Assembly (NCBI RefSeq): GCF_046630445.1
Contig: NC_092341.1
Coordinates: forward strand, 259,750,501-259,814,500
DNA: 64,000 nt
Direction: 5' to 3'
Source of the DNA: Rutidosis leptorrhynchoides
Taxonomy: Eukaryota > Streptophyta > Magnoliopsida > Asterales > Asteraceae
Shown: in pieces, positions 52,764 through 64,000 of the stretch
Layout of the letters: each line of letters opens with the position of its first letter
Numbering within the stretch: position 1 is the stretch's first letter
Made by a program: the position numbers and the translations under genes
Notes under the pieces: generated by a model
Seen by the model: the letters and a program-made list of their open reading frames with translations, nothing else
Database searches by the model: none
Told to the model about the DNA's origin: nothing

Positions 52764-55419
52764 GGATGGGTTCTGGAAGGGTCATCTTTGATGATCTCTT
52801 CCTGTCTGCTGGTTTGCTTGAAGAAGCAGCAGCAGACGGGGTTGGGGTAAAAGGACACCGGTTGGCTAAGTGAAACTTGCTGCCACATTTGTAGCATTTT
52901 CTCACATTTGGTATCGGTGATGGGTCATACACATTGTAAAGAGGATCGGGGCGATGTTTGGTTACTGCCTCAATTAGCTGGTCAAGCTTGACTGTCATAA
53001 TCTCAGTGATAGATAGCTCTTCATTCGAGTCCACTTTTGCTTTTCCCTTAAGGGCAGCTTTCTTCTTGGAACCAGTACCATAGTCATGACGTATTGATTT
53101 GCCTTTATCATTTGACGAGCCAACGTGGGAAGTTACTGGCTTGTCTATTGAAGCTGATGAACTAGAAGAAGTTTTTCCTGCTGCCTTGGACTTGCCAGTA
53201 TTACGTTTGACTGGCTTATCTGCAGCTACTGATTGACCAGTAAGTTTGTCATCAGCTGGCTCAGCACAATTGGAACTCGAACACGAAGGGGAATCAGTAG
53301 GTTTAATTTTTCTAAGATTATTTTCAGTGATTTCCCTTTTGATACGTCTTTCTTTTGGAGTCATGTAGTAGATGCTTGAGGGGTCAGTAGTCTCATCAAT
53401 TGAGGTACTGGCTTCTCTTGCTCTAACCTCATCATCCAAAATCTCTTTCATGGCAGGTGGTGGGGACACAGTAACAGGTCTAACAAATTTATTTGTCAAG
53501 ACCTTTTTACCTTTAACTATCTTGGCAAAAGTATTTGGCAAGACAGTTTCAGGATCTGTTTCAAGAATTGGGTCCATGAAAGTAACCTCTGCAATAGCAG
53601 CAGCAGCAGCATAGTCACCAGCAAAGAAAGCTTCAACTTGGGCAGGCACCTGCTCGTTAACACACTTTACTGTGCGTTGAGCAGATGTACACCATGAAGC
53701 GACAACCTTTTTAAGATTATCCAGCTGGTTCTTAACTTCTGCTGCCTCAACGTGAAGAGATCTTAAAGCAAAATTTTGTTTTTCGAGTTTTGAAATATCA
53801 TCTTTCAAGATTTTAATTTCATCATTTTTGCATTTAATTTTCTCATTTAAAGATTTATTATCTGTTATCAAAACTTCTTCACGTTTGCTGCCTCTACATA
53901 AGTCAACTCTTAGGTAATCAAACATTTCGGCCTTTTCATCATCAGTATAAGTTCAAAAATTATCAACCTTATACATCAATTCAGTTTTCCATTGAGGAGA
54001 ATCTCTTTTCTGATCAGCTTCCCTCATATCAGCCAAAAACTTGCTACCACTATCATCCTCATCAGACTCCTTGACCTCCTTGGCCATTAAACACAGCTTC
54101 TTTTCTGGAGCATAACCAACACCATCATCATCAGTATCACTATCAGAGGAAGACGACGAGCTGGTTTCATCCCAATCATGATGCTCAGCAACTAGAACCT
54201 TTTCTGGCTTTTTACCCTTCTTATCCGTCTTAGCACTTTCCTTCATCTGAGCTTTCATAGCTTTGTACTTGTTCTTGTACTTATCAGCTTTTAAGAAAGA
54301 GTTAGCATGTGAAGTTGAAGGTTTCCTGGACATGCATTCAGCAGCAAAATGTCCAACCTTCCCACAATTATAACACTCTGATTTAGGACCCTTGACTGAC
54401 TTGCTGCTATACCTAGCACTCGGTTTCTTACTCCCTTTGTATGACTTGCTGGTTCTATTACGATTGAACCTTTTGAACTGCCTAGCCTGCAAAGCCATAC
54501 CTTCAGCAAACCCTTCTGCATCACTTTCATCATCACTGCTTTCTTCAAACCCAGTATCACTATCCACATCACTCCCAGCTGACTCTTCTCCTGCCAGCAT
54601 CTTTTGAACCAGTAATGCCTTTTAAGCTTTCTTTTTAGCAGTAGCAATAAGAGCAGTATCATATGTCTTAGAAGATTTTGAAGTGGTGGGGGCTAACCTA
54701 AAGTTTTCTTTCAAGTTAAGTTCAAATTTAGGCTCTGCCTTCTCATGGTTCCAAAGTGAACTGTAGAGAGAAGACATGTTGAAGTTCTTTAGGGTCTGAG
54801 TGGTTCTTAAGGGGTCAGTAACAGATTTCCATTTAGTAGGCAGTGAATCTATGAATTTGTTAACTTGTTCAAACTCAGTATAGGTGACATTCAAAGTGAT
54901 CAGGTCAGCAATCAAGGAGTTAAATCTAATGAAGGTTTGCTTAAGGGTTTCGTTCTTGTAGGCAAAGAACATTTCATATTCTCGTTTTAAAGCAATCATT
55001 CTGTTCTGCCTAACTTCTCCCATACCCTCATAGGTAACATCTAGATAGTCCAACATAAGCTTGGCATTTTCTTTTCCCTTAATCAGTTTGAACAGTAGGT
55101 TAGGAAAAGTTATAGCTAACAAGGTTCTGATCTTAGGGTCAAGTCCAACACGACGTTTATCCTCAGCATCCCATCTAGAAGGAGTGAGAATAACCTCTCT
55201 GCCAGGAACAGCAGGAGTGTCAGCTGTAGCTGGTGCACTACCAATAGTCTCAGTTGGCACAAATGGACCATCTGTGGCGATACCTGGCATGAGTGGATCA
55301 ATAGACTCAAGGTGAAGCATGAATCTTGCCTTCCAAGTTTCATACTCATCTTCATCAAATTTGGGTGGTCTATTGGATGAGTCATTTTCAAGGTAAGCTG
55401 TATTAGAATATGCAGCCAT
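52738..55419 (-). pseudogene. E3 gag with two zinc knuckles, broken by stops
   Basis: The gag starts at the ATG at 55419 (MAAYSNTAYL), 40 bp past the primer site; the frame opens further upstream into the LTR but that is not a start. The N-terminal part (KFDEDEYETWKARFMLHLES, VGLDPKIRTLL, EYEMFFAYKNETLKQTFIRF) is the Copia gag core. A first knuckle CYNCGKVGHFAAEC (about 54390-54335) and a second CYKCGSKFHLANRC (about 52900-52858) follow, separated by coiled-coil-like and Ser/Lys-rich sequence. Stops lie at 54624-54622 (TAA) and 53955-53953 (TGA). Gag coats the RNA in virus-like particles. The long gag with two knuckles is compatible with a Sirevirus. Confidence 0.88.
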
Positions 55420-55458
55420 GAGAGAATTCAGATCCAAAATATTAATTACAAGACTGAA

Positions 55459-55470
55459 GCTCTGATACCA
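55459..55470 (-). other. E3 primer-binding site (initiator Met tRNA)
   Basis: On the minus strand TGGTATCAGAGC follows the 5' LTR after two bases, a 12 of 12 match to the iMet complement. Confidence 0.92.
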
Positions 55471-55472
55471 GT

Positions 55473-56420
55473 TGTTGGTCCCTTGATAACAACAGGAGTA
55501 TTGTAGAGGGGGTGAATACAATTTCTTTTAAGATAACTTAACAGTTAAACTCGATTAGTATTCAAGCATGCAAATAAATAGAGTCACAGGTAATTTTCAA
55601 TAGTTATTCTTTATTGATTGAATCACAAAGAATCACAACTATCCTTGGCGGAATGATAGTTGGTTGATACAGATTACCTAGATTATAGCTAAGAGGTAAA
55701 CTAACAGCTATTACACGTTTTGACTCTATAAAAATAAACCCACACCACTAGATGTTACAATAGTGGATACAACAATTTATAGTAGTCCTATTAACCATGT
55801 AATGGTTCTGTTGTCCACTGGTACATAGGATGTCTGTACTTGTGGAGACAACTATATCATAGAGCATGCTCTCTTCTTTCCTCTTTGGTAGCTATTTGCA
55901 GGAACACCCCAATTCGGTTTGGCACCACTATTTGATTAAACAAATAGAATGTTGTGTTCCCTAGGTGATGACAAAGTATAACCCATGTCTGTACATGCGT
56001 TAACCTTATGCATTCCCACGTGGTCTTGTAAGGTCACTTATCAGCCGCCGACGCGTGTCCTTTTCTGTTCAACTTTGTCTTTGACTTCTGTTAAATAGTA
56101 CCATTGATGTAGATCACTCGAGAAATGACTATGCTTATAATGGAGCATAGCTGTCTTGTGTAGTGAGCTGCATTCCAGCTGTGCCGGTTCTTCATTGCTG
56201 AGCCACATCATGTTCTTGATTTGCTGAGTACACATCCTGTGCTGATTGAAGAACATTGTCTACCTTGTGCTGGTAGACTGAGTAGCAAACTAAACACTTG
56301 ACACAGCAATATCTACTGTCTATACATGAACAAACTTGTGCTGACTGCACATAACACTTTAGTGCAAATAAATTACAGTTTTGTCATAATTAAATCCTTA
56401 ATTATTTTGGGAACTCAACA
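55473..56420 (-). repeat. E3 5' LTR (948 bp)
   Basis: Partner of 41180-42131, with TGTTGG...CAACA limits. The target duplication ACCCT (56421-56425) follows it. Confidence 0.93.
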
Positions 56421-56425
56421 ACCCT

Positions 56426-58978
56426 AACCCTAACCCTAGCTTTTCAAAATTTTCATTTATTTTACTGATTTTATATGCTATATTAGTAGTATGATGATTA
56501 TATGTTATAGTATTGTTGATTGTATGCGTAGAAGTGCTCGTTAATTAATGTTTTCAGTTTGATTGTTTTGGGACAGCAGTTTTATTGTTGTTTTCTATAT
56601 ATATAACTGATATAAAAGTGAAATTAAAGTATTTAGATGAGTTCCTCTCATCAAGACATTAATTTTAGACTCCGGATTCATGTCATTTCGATTCCCGGAG
56701 CTCTAGATATGATTAAAATGGTGTTTTATTGAAATTAAATTGTGAAAACGAATTGGTACAGGTATGGTCCGAATTTTTGATCATATTTGGAGTCTTTAAT
56801 GTGTACTAGTGTGTTAGGATTGATGATGGGATGAACTTTCATGTTCGGGTCATCGAAATCCGAGCCACGGATCACCCGGTATGACTAAAACATGTTTTTG
56901 AACGGATTAAAGCTACAAGTTGATTTATGGCTGTAAGTCACGGCTTGTTTGCTGTTCTTGGGGTGTTCTTGATCACACTAATGTGTCGGGTGATTTGGTT
57001 AGGCGAAGATATATATAAGACTCGCCAAAAATCGATTCCGGGGCTCAAGTTATGACCCGATGAGCTTTTAATTAAAACTTATGGTTATTAATTATGACTT
57101 ATGATATAAATAATGAATTTCATTATTAATAAATTACTTCTATTATAAAAAGTAATTATTTTAATTTAAGGCTTATGATATACATGTTTATTATATCATT
57201 TATTAATTAATTATGATTTTATCAAACTTTTAATTAAACTAATGATTAATAATACCTTTATTATTAATGAAAAATACTTATAATAAGTATTAAAATTATA
57301 TTATGAGATTATTATTAAAAGACTTATAATAAGGATTAATTAATTATTTAATTATTATAAGACTTAGTTATTATTTAATTATAATTTAATTATTAAATAC
57401 TTATGATTTAATAATTATAATTAGAAATTAATGATATGATTAATAATTCATTATTAATTAATAATACTTATGATATGATTTAAAATTTATTATTAATTAA
57501 TAATACTTATATTATGACTAATATTTAATTAATTAATTAAATACTTATGTTATATTAATTATATCATTTAAACTTATATTAACTTTAATAATTCATTTTA
57601 ATTTAATTAAACTTATGTTATGACATAATTATACATATTTAACTTTAATTAACATTATAACTTATATTATTATTACAACTTACACTTTTATAATTAATGT
57701 TGACTATGTTTGACCAAGGTTGACTTTTGAGTTGACTTTCAGTTGACTTTGACTTTTAGTTGACTTTTGTTGACTTTTTAATTAAGGAAACTTTCCTAAC
57801 TTAAAAACTTTTTAAAAATAGAAACTTTCTAAAAATGGAAACTTTCTAAATTTGGAAACTTTCCAAAAATAGAAACTTTCCTAAAATAGAAACTTTCCAA
57901 AAATAGAAACCTGCTAAAAATAGAAATGTGTGTTCGTACGCTATTCCGATCAAACCGATGCATGTTGAGTATTGTTCTATGTCTACTTGCAACATGTACA
58001 ATAGCTATCATACTAAGACTTGACCTAAGTTAGTTATTTATATCGACCTGTTTTATTTATAGGTTGGCATTGTGAGCATTCCTGATCACTTTACTTCATT
58101 TGCTGTTCGCTTATTTGTGTGGTTACTTCGTTTGCTATTAAGGTGAGTTATAGTCCCATTTTTTCATTTTAAATCTTTTGGGATGAGAATACATGCAATT
58201 TATTTTATATTTTGGACACAAGTGAAAGTTGGTTTAAATTATTCATTGTGAGTCAAAAAAAAATATTCCCTAATCTGGTAATTGTAATCACTGGTTTCTA
58301 CTGGTGAACGCGAATCCTATAGATAGATCTATCGGGTTTGACAACCCCATTTCGAGCTAGTCGCGCTAGCAATTTATAATCGGAATGTTTAGTACTTCGT
58401 ATTTAGTTGAAGATACACTTGTTCGGTGTATATTATTTATTGTGTTTGGCAAGGGTAAATAAATGTTTAAGTGGTTACCAGGTGGTTCACGGAAAATTGA
58501 ATAATATTTTTATATGTTTTCTAGCATATAATTTTGTGGTCCAAAAAGGAGTTTTTATGTTTTCAAACATAAATTTTTATGGTGTACATTAGATATTGTT
58601 TGCAATATTAAACCTATAATTCACTCAACATTTTTGTTGACAGTTACTCGCATGTTTTATTCTCAGGTTCATGATTGATTGCTTCCGCTGTGCTTAGAGA
58701 GTCTGCATATTTATGATGGCAACTTTTGTTAAACATTAACTTGCATTCTATTTTGATACATTTAATAGTGGATGTAGTTGACTTTGTTTTGGTCAACTTT
58801 TGGGTTAAGTAATAATGTATGGTTTTTCTAAACTTACATATCTTGGTAGGTTTCCATTATGGGAAATTATTTTTAAATAAAGAATGCAAGGTTATTTATC
58901 AAATTCATATAGAGTTATGATCAAGCTGTGGGACCAAGATAACGATGGTCGTCAAGTGTACTTTGACGGGTCGTTTCA
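56426..58978 (+). repeat. E4 5' LTR, right part
   Basis: It continues the E4 LTR after E3 and ends GGTCGTTTCA before the primer site. It contains AT-rich stretches (57060-57690), a cluster of TTGAC motifs (57700-57774), a 16-17-bp minisatellite (57785-57925), donor-like AAG|GTGAGT (58143-58148), the GCGAATCCTATAGATAGATC module (58310-58329) and the acceptor-like TTTATTCTCAG ending at 58666. Confidence 0.9.
57785..57925. repeat. Minisatellite of about 16-17 bp in the E4 LTR
   Basis: About seven to eight degenerate units of the form AAAAATAGAAACTTTCC, with variants in length and at the AAT/TTT positions. Confidence 0.8.
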
Positions 58979-58980
58979 GT

Positions 58981-58992
58981 TGGTATCAGAGC
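58981..58992 (+). other. E4 primer-binding site (initiator Met tRNA)
   Basis: TGGTATCAGAGC, two bases after the LTR end, is a perfect 12-base match to the iMet primer complement. Confidence 0.93.
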
Positions 58993-61148
58993 ATTGGTTG
59001 TAGGGAATTAGGCTGCATTGATGTCGTTACCCGAGTCAATAGGGTGCGTTAGTGAGTCTAGTCTACAGCCCAGCCGATAATATATTATTATATGTGATTA
59101 TTTATATCGTATTGGTATGTATATTGTTATCATACATACATCTCTATTATGTTCTGAATCCGGGAGGAACTCCCATTCCGATTTAAACGTATTCTCCGAC
59201 TCATGCGAGTTCATCTTTTATAAGAACACCTCGGTTGGTGAAACCGAGGGATGTCATTCTTGACTTCTGGAATTCTCGACATTTCTATGTCATCTATTAT
59301 GGTTATGTTTATACCGTTTGAGTTATATTACGCGAGATGTCATTCTTGACTTCTAAATGCTCTGCATTTCAATGTCAGCTATTATGTTTAGGTATATAAC
59401 ATTCTTGTTATATTACGTGCCTTTGTGTTGTTGTGCCTATATGCTTTGGTTTTTGAACCGGAAAATGTCATTCTTGACTTTTAGAGATTCTTGGTACTTC
59501 GAAGACATTTTTATATCATCGTTACTCCTATTGGTTACTTTTGATGTTTATGTCTCTTGTACTATTCTTAGCACATTGTTTAAGAAATCATTTTAGGGAA
59601 ATTGTGTGGAAATCCGAGGTTGATTGCGTGTCCTGACCTCATGTAGTGCTATTCGAATGGAACTATGAATTAGTGAAATATAATGGCGTCAGGCCAACGT
59701 GATTATATTATGTTAATTCATAAAGAAGTTCCAATATTGTGACATGAGGAATAGAAAGCGAGTCAAAGAAAATTTTTACACTGCTCATTCAGAAATTCCA
59801 ATGTATTACATGGGTAGGGAAAATATTAATTATCTTATTTATTGATATACGAGAAGCTCATTTTAACCAGATTATCTATCTCATGCTCTATCCTTCATAA
59901 CTCTTTTGTTAGCAACAGCTTCGCTCGGGAACAGTTTTGGCCCAAGGACTTATATCCTGTTAATAGTCAAAACAACATTTAACTCATTGGTTTTCATGAC
60001 CTCGTAACATTTGTTGGTCAAATATCGCACGACGATTCAAGTCCTTTACTCGATCTTCCACGATCTTACTTCAACTTGTAACCTATGAAATACAGATACT
60101 CTATTTATCATCGGGAATTTTACACATTTGTTTAATTGGGCGGTTCTCACGAGATTTATGGGCGAATAGAAGTAATGAAATATTTTGTCATGTGTACAAT
60201 TGATAAAATCATATATGTATGTATGGATTCAAATGAATAAATTTACCCTTACCTATTTTGGCTAGGATATACTAAATCATACCTTCAAAACTATTTTAAA
60301 ACCGCTCATTTATTGAGCCGTTTGACTAAGTCAATTTATTTTTTATAAAATGGTACACGTTGTACATACTTCTAAATTTACTAAGAACTTCGTTCCGTTT
60401 ATGTTGTCACATCAAACAATTAAAGCTTTTTCAAAATTCCTTTGATTGATTTTATCAAATTTTCGCATTACTCTACAGAGTGTTTGGATCACAGTTCTTC
60501 TCGTCCTCCGTTTAAGGATGAAACCTACCATTAAGTTCATTGATAGAAACTCTTACACCACTTTGGATGTCGGTTTTATTAAATTTGTTGGAAAGTCTTT
60601 GCACTCGTAAAATATTCTCTCTTATGGTTGGATATGGTCGAAACGCGGACCGATAAATCAATTTTCTGGGGAACACTCGGTGGTCACCCTATTGTAGAAA
60701 AGGCGCTAGGTGGGTTTCTACCCCAACTGTTGTTAAAGTAGGTATCATGGATGTATATTACACTAGACCATTTGAGGAGTTTCTACTCTCGATATTCACG
60801 GCTAACCGCAACACCCTCGTAAACATCAGCCCTATGATTCAATATCTTGAGGTTCACGAAATTATTTTTGGAGATTCATCTCACATGGAGTCGACCATTC
60901 TTTATAGCCCATGATTCGCGTTCTTTTCATCCGCACATAAATTTAAGAATAAGGATGAATCCTAGATTGACTCGTTCATTGTGCGAGCAAGTTCACTCTC
61001 GTTGAAAGATCACACGTTTCGTACGTCTTCCTTTCAGAAATGTAATGAAAATTTACTTTGAAGTCCATGATCCTCGTTATCTCCTTTGAGAGAATTGCCT
61101 TAAATATCCATGCCACTGATGTGAATACTCTATATATTTCTTCTTGCA
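58993..61148 (+). other. E4 internal region without recognisable gag or protease
   Basis: In E1 and E2 this interval would hold the accessory ORFs, gag and protease; here about 2.1 kb contain no frame with a domain. A phrase beginning ATGTCATTCTTGACTT occurs three times (59251, 59337, 59465) with related sequence after it. The recognisable RT begins abruptly just upstream of 61180. It may be a deletion or replacement of the gag region, or extreme decay. Confidence 0.5.
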
Positions 61149-63825
61149 TTGTTGCAACTATATTTCATTCGTCCCAGTTCGTCCCCGTGGGGAGCTCCTG
61201 TTTTGATTGTTAAGAAGAAAGATGGTTCGATCCGATTGTGTATTGATCATCGTGAGTTGAACAAACTTACAGTTAAAAACCATTACCCTCTTCCTAGAAT
61301 TGATTATCTGTTCGATCAACTTCAAGGTTCGTCTGTTTATTCTAAGATCGATCTTCATTCCGGTTATCATCAACTACGTGTTAAAGATTCTGATTTTCCG
61401 AAAACTGCTTTTCGCACCAGTTATGGTCACTACGAATTTCTTGTTATGCCGTTCGGATTGACAAATGCACCTACTGTGTTCATGGACCTCATGAACCATG
61501 TGTGTAGACCCTATCTGGACAAATTCGTTATTGTATTCATCGACGACATCTTTATTTATTCTAAGAGTGATGAAGAGCACGAAGAGCATTTGAAGTTAGT
61601 GCTTGATTTATTGAGGAAAGAAGAGTTATACGCTAAGTTCTCTAAGTGTGCTTTCTGGTTAAGAGAAGTTCAGTTCCTTGGACATGTTATTAGTAAACAA
61701 GGAATACAGGTGGATCCTGCTAAGATCGAGGCGATTAAAAAGTGGAAAATTCTGAAAACTCCTACTCAAGTTCGTCATTTTTTAGGGTTAGTGGGTTACT
61801 ATAGAAGGTTCATTCAAGATTTCTCTCGTATAGTGAAACCTCTGACTGCTTTAACGCATAAGGGGAAGAAGTACGAGTGGATGAGTGATTAAGAGTCTGC
61901 TTTCCAAACTCTGAAGAAGTTAACTTCTGCACCGATATTATCACTACCTGAGGGTGATGATGATTTTGTTATTTATTGTGATGCTTCGTGCCAAGACTTT
62001 AGTTGTGTTTTGATGCATCGAAAGAAAGTCATAGCTTACGCGTCACGTCAGTTGAAGATTCATGAACAGAATTATACAACCCATGATTTTGAATTGGGAG
62101 TTGTTGTGTTCGCACTCAAGAAGTGGAGACATTACTTATATGGGGTCAAATGTACAGTGTACACTGATCACAAAAGTCTTCAACATATCTTTGATCAAAG
62201 ACAGTGGAATATGAGGTAGCGAAGATGAGTGGAATTGTTGAACGATTATGATTGTGAACTCCTTGAGCCATTCTGAAAAAAAAAGCCAATGTCGTGGCTG
62301 ATGCTTTGATTCAAAAAGAGAGAGTTGAACCTCGTAGGTTTAGAGCCTTAAATATGACCATTCGAACAAACCTCGCAAGGCAGATTCTTGCAGCTCAACA
62401 AGAAGCCTTGAAGGAGGAGAATTTTGTAATGGGAAGGTCCGAGGCTCGAGTAAACAGTTAGAGGTACGAACTGATGGTACTCGGTATTTTGCGAGACGCC
62501 TTTGGTTTCGAAGTTTGGTGATCTGCGACAACTAGTTTTAGATGAGGCTCATAAGTCTAGGTACTCTATTCATCCTGGTTCAGGAAAGATGTATCATGAT
62601 CTTAAGAAGCTGTATTGGTGGCCTAATTTAAAAGCTAATGTGGCGACGTATGTGTCTAAGTGTTTGACCTGTGCTAAGGTTAGAGCTGAACATCAGAAAC
62701 CGTCTGGACTTTTGGTGCAACCCAAGATTTCTGAGTGGAAGTGGGAAGGTATTACGATGGATTTTATTACTAAGTTACCGAGAGTTGCGGGTGGCTATGA
62801 TACCATTTGGGTGATTGTAGATCGACTCTCTAAGTCAGCTCACTTTTTGCCGATTAAGGAAACATATTCGATGGAGAAGCTTACTCGTTTGTATTTGAAG
62901 GAGATTGTTTCTAGACATGGTGTTCCTGTATCTATTATTTCAGACCGAGACACTCATTTTATATCGAGGTTTTGGCGATCCTTACAGGAAGCTTTGGGAA
63001 CTAAGTTAGATATGAGAACCGCTTATCATCCGCAGACGGATGGTCAGAGTGAAAGGACCATTCAAACGTTAGAAGACATGTTACGAGCGTGTGTTATTGA
63101 TTTTGGTAATGGGTGGCATAGATATTTGCTGTTAGCTGAATTTTTCTTATAACAACAGTTATCATGCAGGGATTAAAGCCGCACCATTTGAAGCTCTGTA
63201 TGGTAGAAAGTATAGGTCTCCTATCTATTGGAATAGGTTGGGGATGCTCAACTCACAGGTCCAGAAATTATTCATGAGACTACCGAGAAGATCGTACAGA
63301 TTAAGGAAAGATTGAGAACCGCCAGAAGTCGGCAAAAGAGTTATGCCAATAAGAGAAGGAACGATATTGAATTTTAGGTCGGTAATCGTGTTATGTTGAA
63401 AGTATCACCTTGGAAAGGTGTGATACGTTTCGGTAAGAGGGGAAAGTTGAATCCTCGATTTGTTGGACCTTTTGAAATTATTGAGAGAGTTGGACCCGTG
63501 GCTTATCGTTTGTAATTGCCACAAGAACTCAGTGTTGTTCATGACGTTTTTTCATGTATCGAATTTAAAGAAGTGTTTGGCCGAGGCTGATAAGAATATT
63601 CCTCTGGAGGAGCTTCTTGTTGATAAGCAACTACATTTTATTGAGGAACATGTCAAAATTATGGATCGAGAGGTTAAGACTCTCAAGCAGAATAGAATTC
63701 CTATTGTTCGAGTCAGATGGAACGCCAAATGCGGTCCCGAGTTCACTTGGGAGTGTGAAGATAAGATGAGGCAGAAGTACCCGCATTTGTTCTCAGATGC
63801 CGAGTCAACCCCTGCACCTGCTTAA
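61149..63825 (+). pseudogene. E4 RT, RNase H, integrase and chromodomain-like tail, decayed
   Basis: RT begins [21 protein letters not shown] and has [10 protein letters not shown] and the catalytic FIDDIFIYS (about 61535-61562). RNase H has [11 protein letters not shown] and [11 protein letters not shown]. Integrase has [36 protein letters not shown] and [12 protein letters not shown]. The tail MDREVKTLKQNRIP...FTWECED is chromodomain-like and ends at TAA 63823-63825. Stops include TAA 61890-61892, TAG 62217-62219 and TGA about 62226-62228; a scrambled segment lies near 62250-62290, a frameshift near 63145, and others between 63200 and 63550. The sequence is clearly related to E1/E2 pol but more divergent. 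Inactive. Confidence 0.9.
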
Positions 63826-63859
63826 ATTTCGGGACGAAATTTCCGTAACGGGAAGGTAC
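63824..63859 (+). other. E4 pre-LTR hairpin and polypurine tract
   Basis: Perfect arms AAATTTCG and CGAAATTT around GGA (63824-63842), then AACGGGAAGGTAC (63847-63859) directly before the 3' LTR, the same arrangement as in E1 and E2. Confidence 0.7.
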
Positions 63860-64000
63860 TGTAACGACCCTACTTTTTCCGTTATCTTTTGCCGTTAATT
63901 ATTTAACGACCGTTAATTGTTATTCGTGCCACGTCATTTCTAGGACCTATAATATTATTTTTGTAATAATATATTAATTATTATGTGTTATGTGAATATT
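63860..64000 (+). repeat. E4 3' LTR, start only
   Basis: It begins TGTAACGACCC and matches 40448-40588 with about five differences. The rest is outside the window. Confidence 0.9.

Larger units (their letters stand above)
41180..56420 (-). mobile_element. E3: 15.2-kb Sirevirus-like Copia element with giant env-position ORF
   Basis: The LTRs (41180-42131 and 55473-56420, TGTTGG...CAACA) are flanked by perfect ACCCT duplications. On the minus strand the order is 5' LTR, perfect iMet primer site, gag with two zinc knuckles, protease, integrase, RT with YVDD, RNase H, a long extra coding region, purine tract, 3' LTR. Integrase before RT defines Copia. A large element with LTRs near 1 kb and an extra ORF after pol fits the Sirevirus (SIRE/Maximus) lineage. 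The LTRs differ at about 24 positions by eye (about 2.5%). Several stops and frameshifts make it non-autonomous. Confidence 0.93.
40448..64000 (+). mobile_element. E4: Tekay-like Ty3 element, 5' LTR split by E3, runs off the window
   Basis: The 5' LTR begins TGTAACGACCC at 40448, is interrupted by E3 (41180-56420) and ends GGTCGTTTCA at 58978, giving about 3,285 bp without the insertion. A perfect initiator-Met primer site follows. A 2.1-kb internal stretch has no recognisable gag or protease; then come RT, RNase H, integrase and chromodomain-like segments with stops and frameshifts, a purine-rich tract, and the 3' LTR from 63860. The 141 overlapping LTR bases differ at about five positions. 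The right target flank is outside the window; the left one would be CTTAA (40443-40447). Confidence 0.9.

Noticed and set aside
56421-56438. Telomere-like run of CCCTAA units
   Set aside because: Only about three units, starting with the ACCCT target duplication of E3 and continuing normal E4 LTR sequence.

Overview
The window is a piece of plant nuclear genome: a spliced CONSTANS-like gene sits in a landscape made almost entirely of nested LTR retrotransposons. The spliced B-box/CCT gene, LTR elements primed by initiator-Met tRNA, a PIF/Harbinger relic, a plant-type LINE tail and strong AT-richness all point to a flowering plant. The style of the Ty3 (Tekay-like) and Sirevirus-like elements suggests a eudicot, perhaps Asteraceae, but that is an impression, not a proof.

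Layout. 1-1109: end of a Tat/Retand-like Ty3 element (minus), LTR about 410-1109. 1311-3295: dead PIF/Harbinger transposon. 3503-3820: severely 5'-truncated LINE with poly(A) and a perfect 17-bp target duplication. 3838-5486: no recognisable gene. 5487-7191: CONSTANS-like gene (minus, two exons, 376 aa), the only ordinary host gene. 7192-9180: its upstream region with G-boxes, two microsatellites, a 272-bp hairpin MITE and GC-rich degenerate repeats.

9186-39988: element E1, a Tekay-like Ty3 chromovirus (plus strand) with 3.4-kb LTRs and a perfect ATAAC target duplication. It is broken by a 4.0-kb solo LTR (S1, 15695-19734) and by a complete sister element in the opposite orientation (E2, 20662-33892). 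E1 and E2 share an unusual order: LTR, primer site, acidic ORF, F-box-protein ORF, gag-pol, LTR. The F-box ORF is intact in both copies although gag-pol is broken in both.

39994-40447: gag fragment of an older element (E5, minus). 40448 to beyond the window end: element E4, another Tekay-like Ty3 (plus), whose 5' LTR was split by E3 (41180-56420). E3 is a 15.2-kb Sirevirus-like Copia element (minus) with perfect ACCCT duplications and, downstream of pol, a decayed giant env-position ORF of about 2,100 codons containing one probable 121-bp intron. E4 has a perfect primer-binding site but no recognisable gag or protease, then a decayed reverse transcriptase-integrase region (61149-63825) and the start of its 3' LTR at 63860.

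Hand-counted LTR divergence (E4 about 3.5% on a short overlap, E3 about 2.5%, E1 about 2%, E2 about 1.2%) agrees with the nesting order. The most unusual signals are the F-box ORF carried by the Ty3 elements, an intron-like module (GTGAGT/GTAAGT donor to TTTATTCTCAG acceptor, 452-524 bp) present in all six complete Ty3 LTRs from four families, and the giant ORF of E3. All alignments, counts and identities were made by eye.
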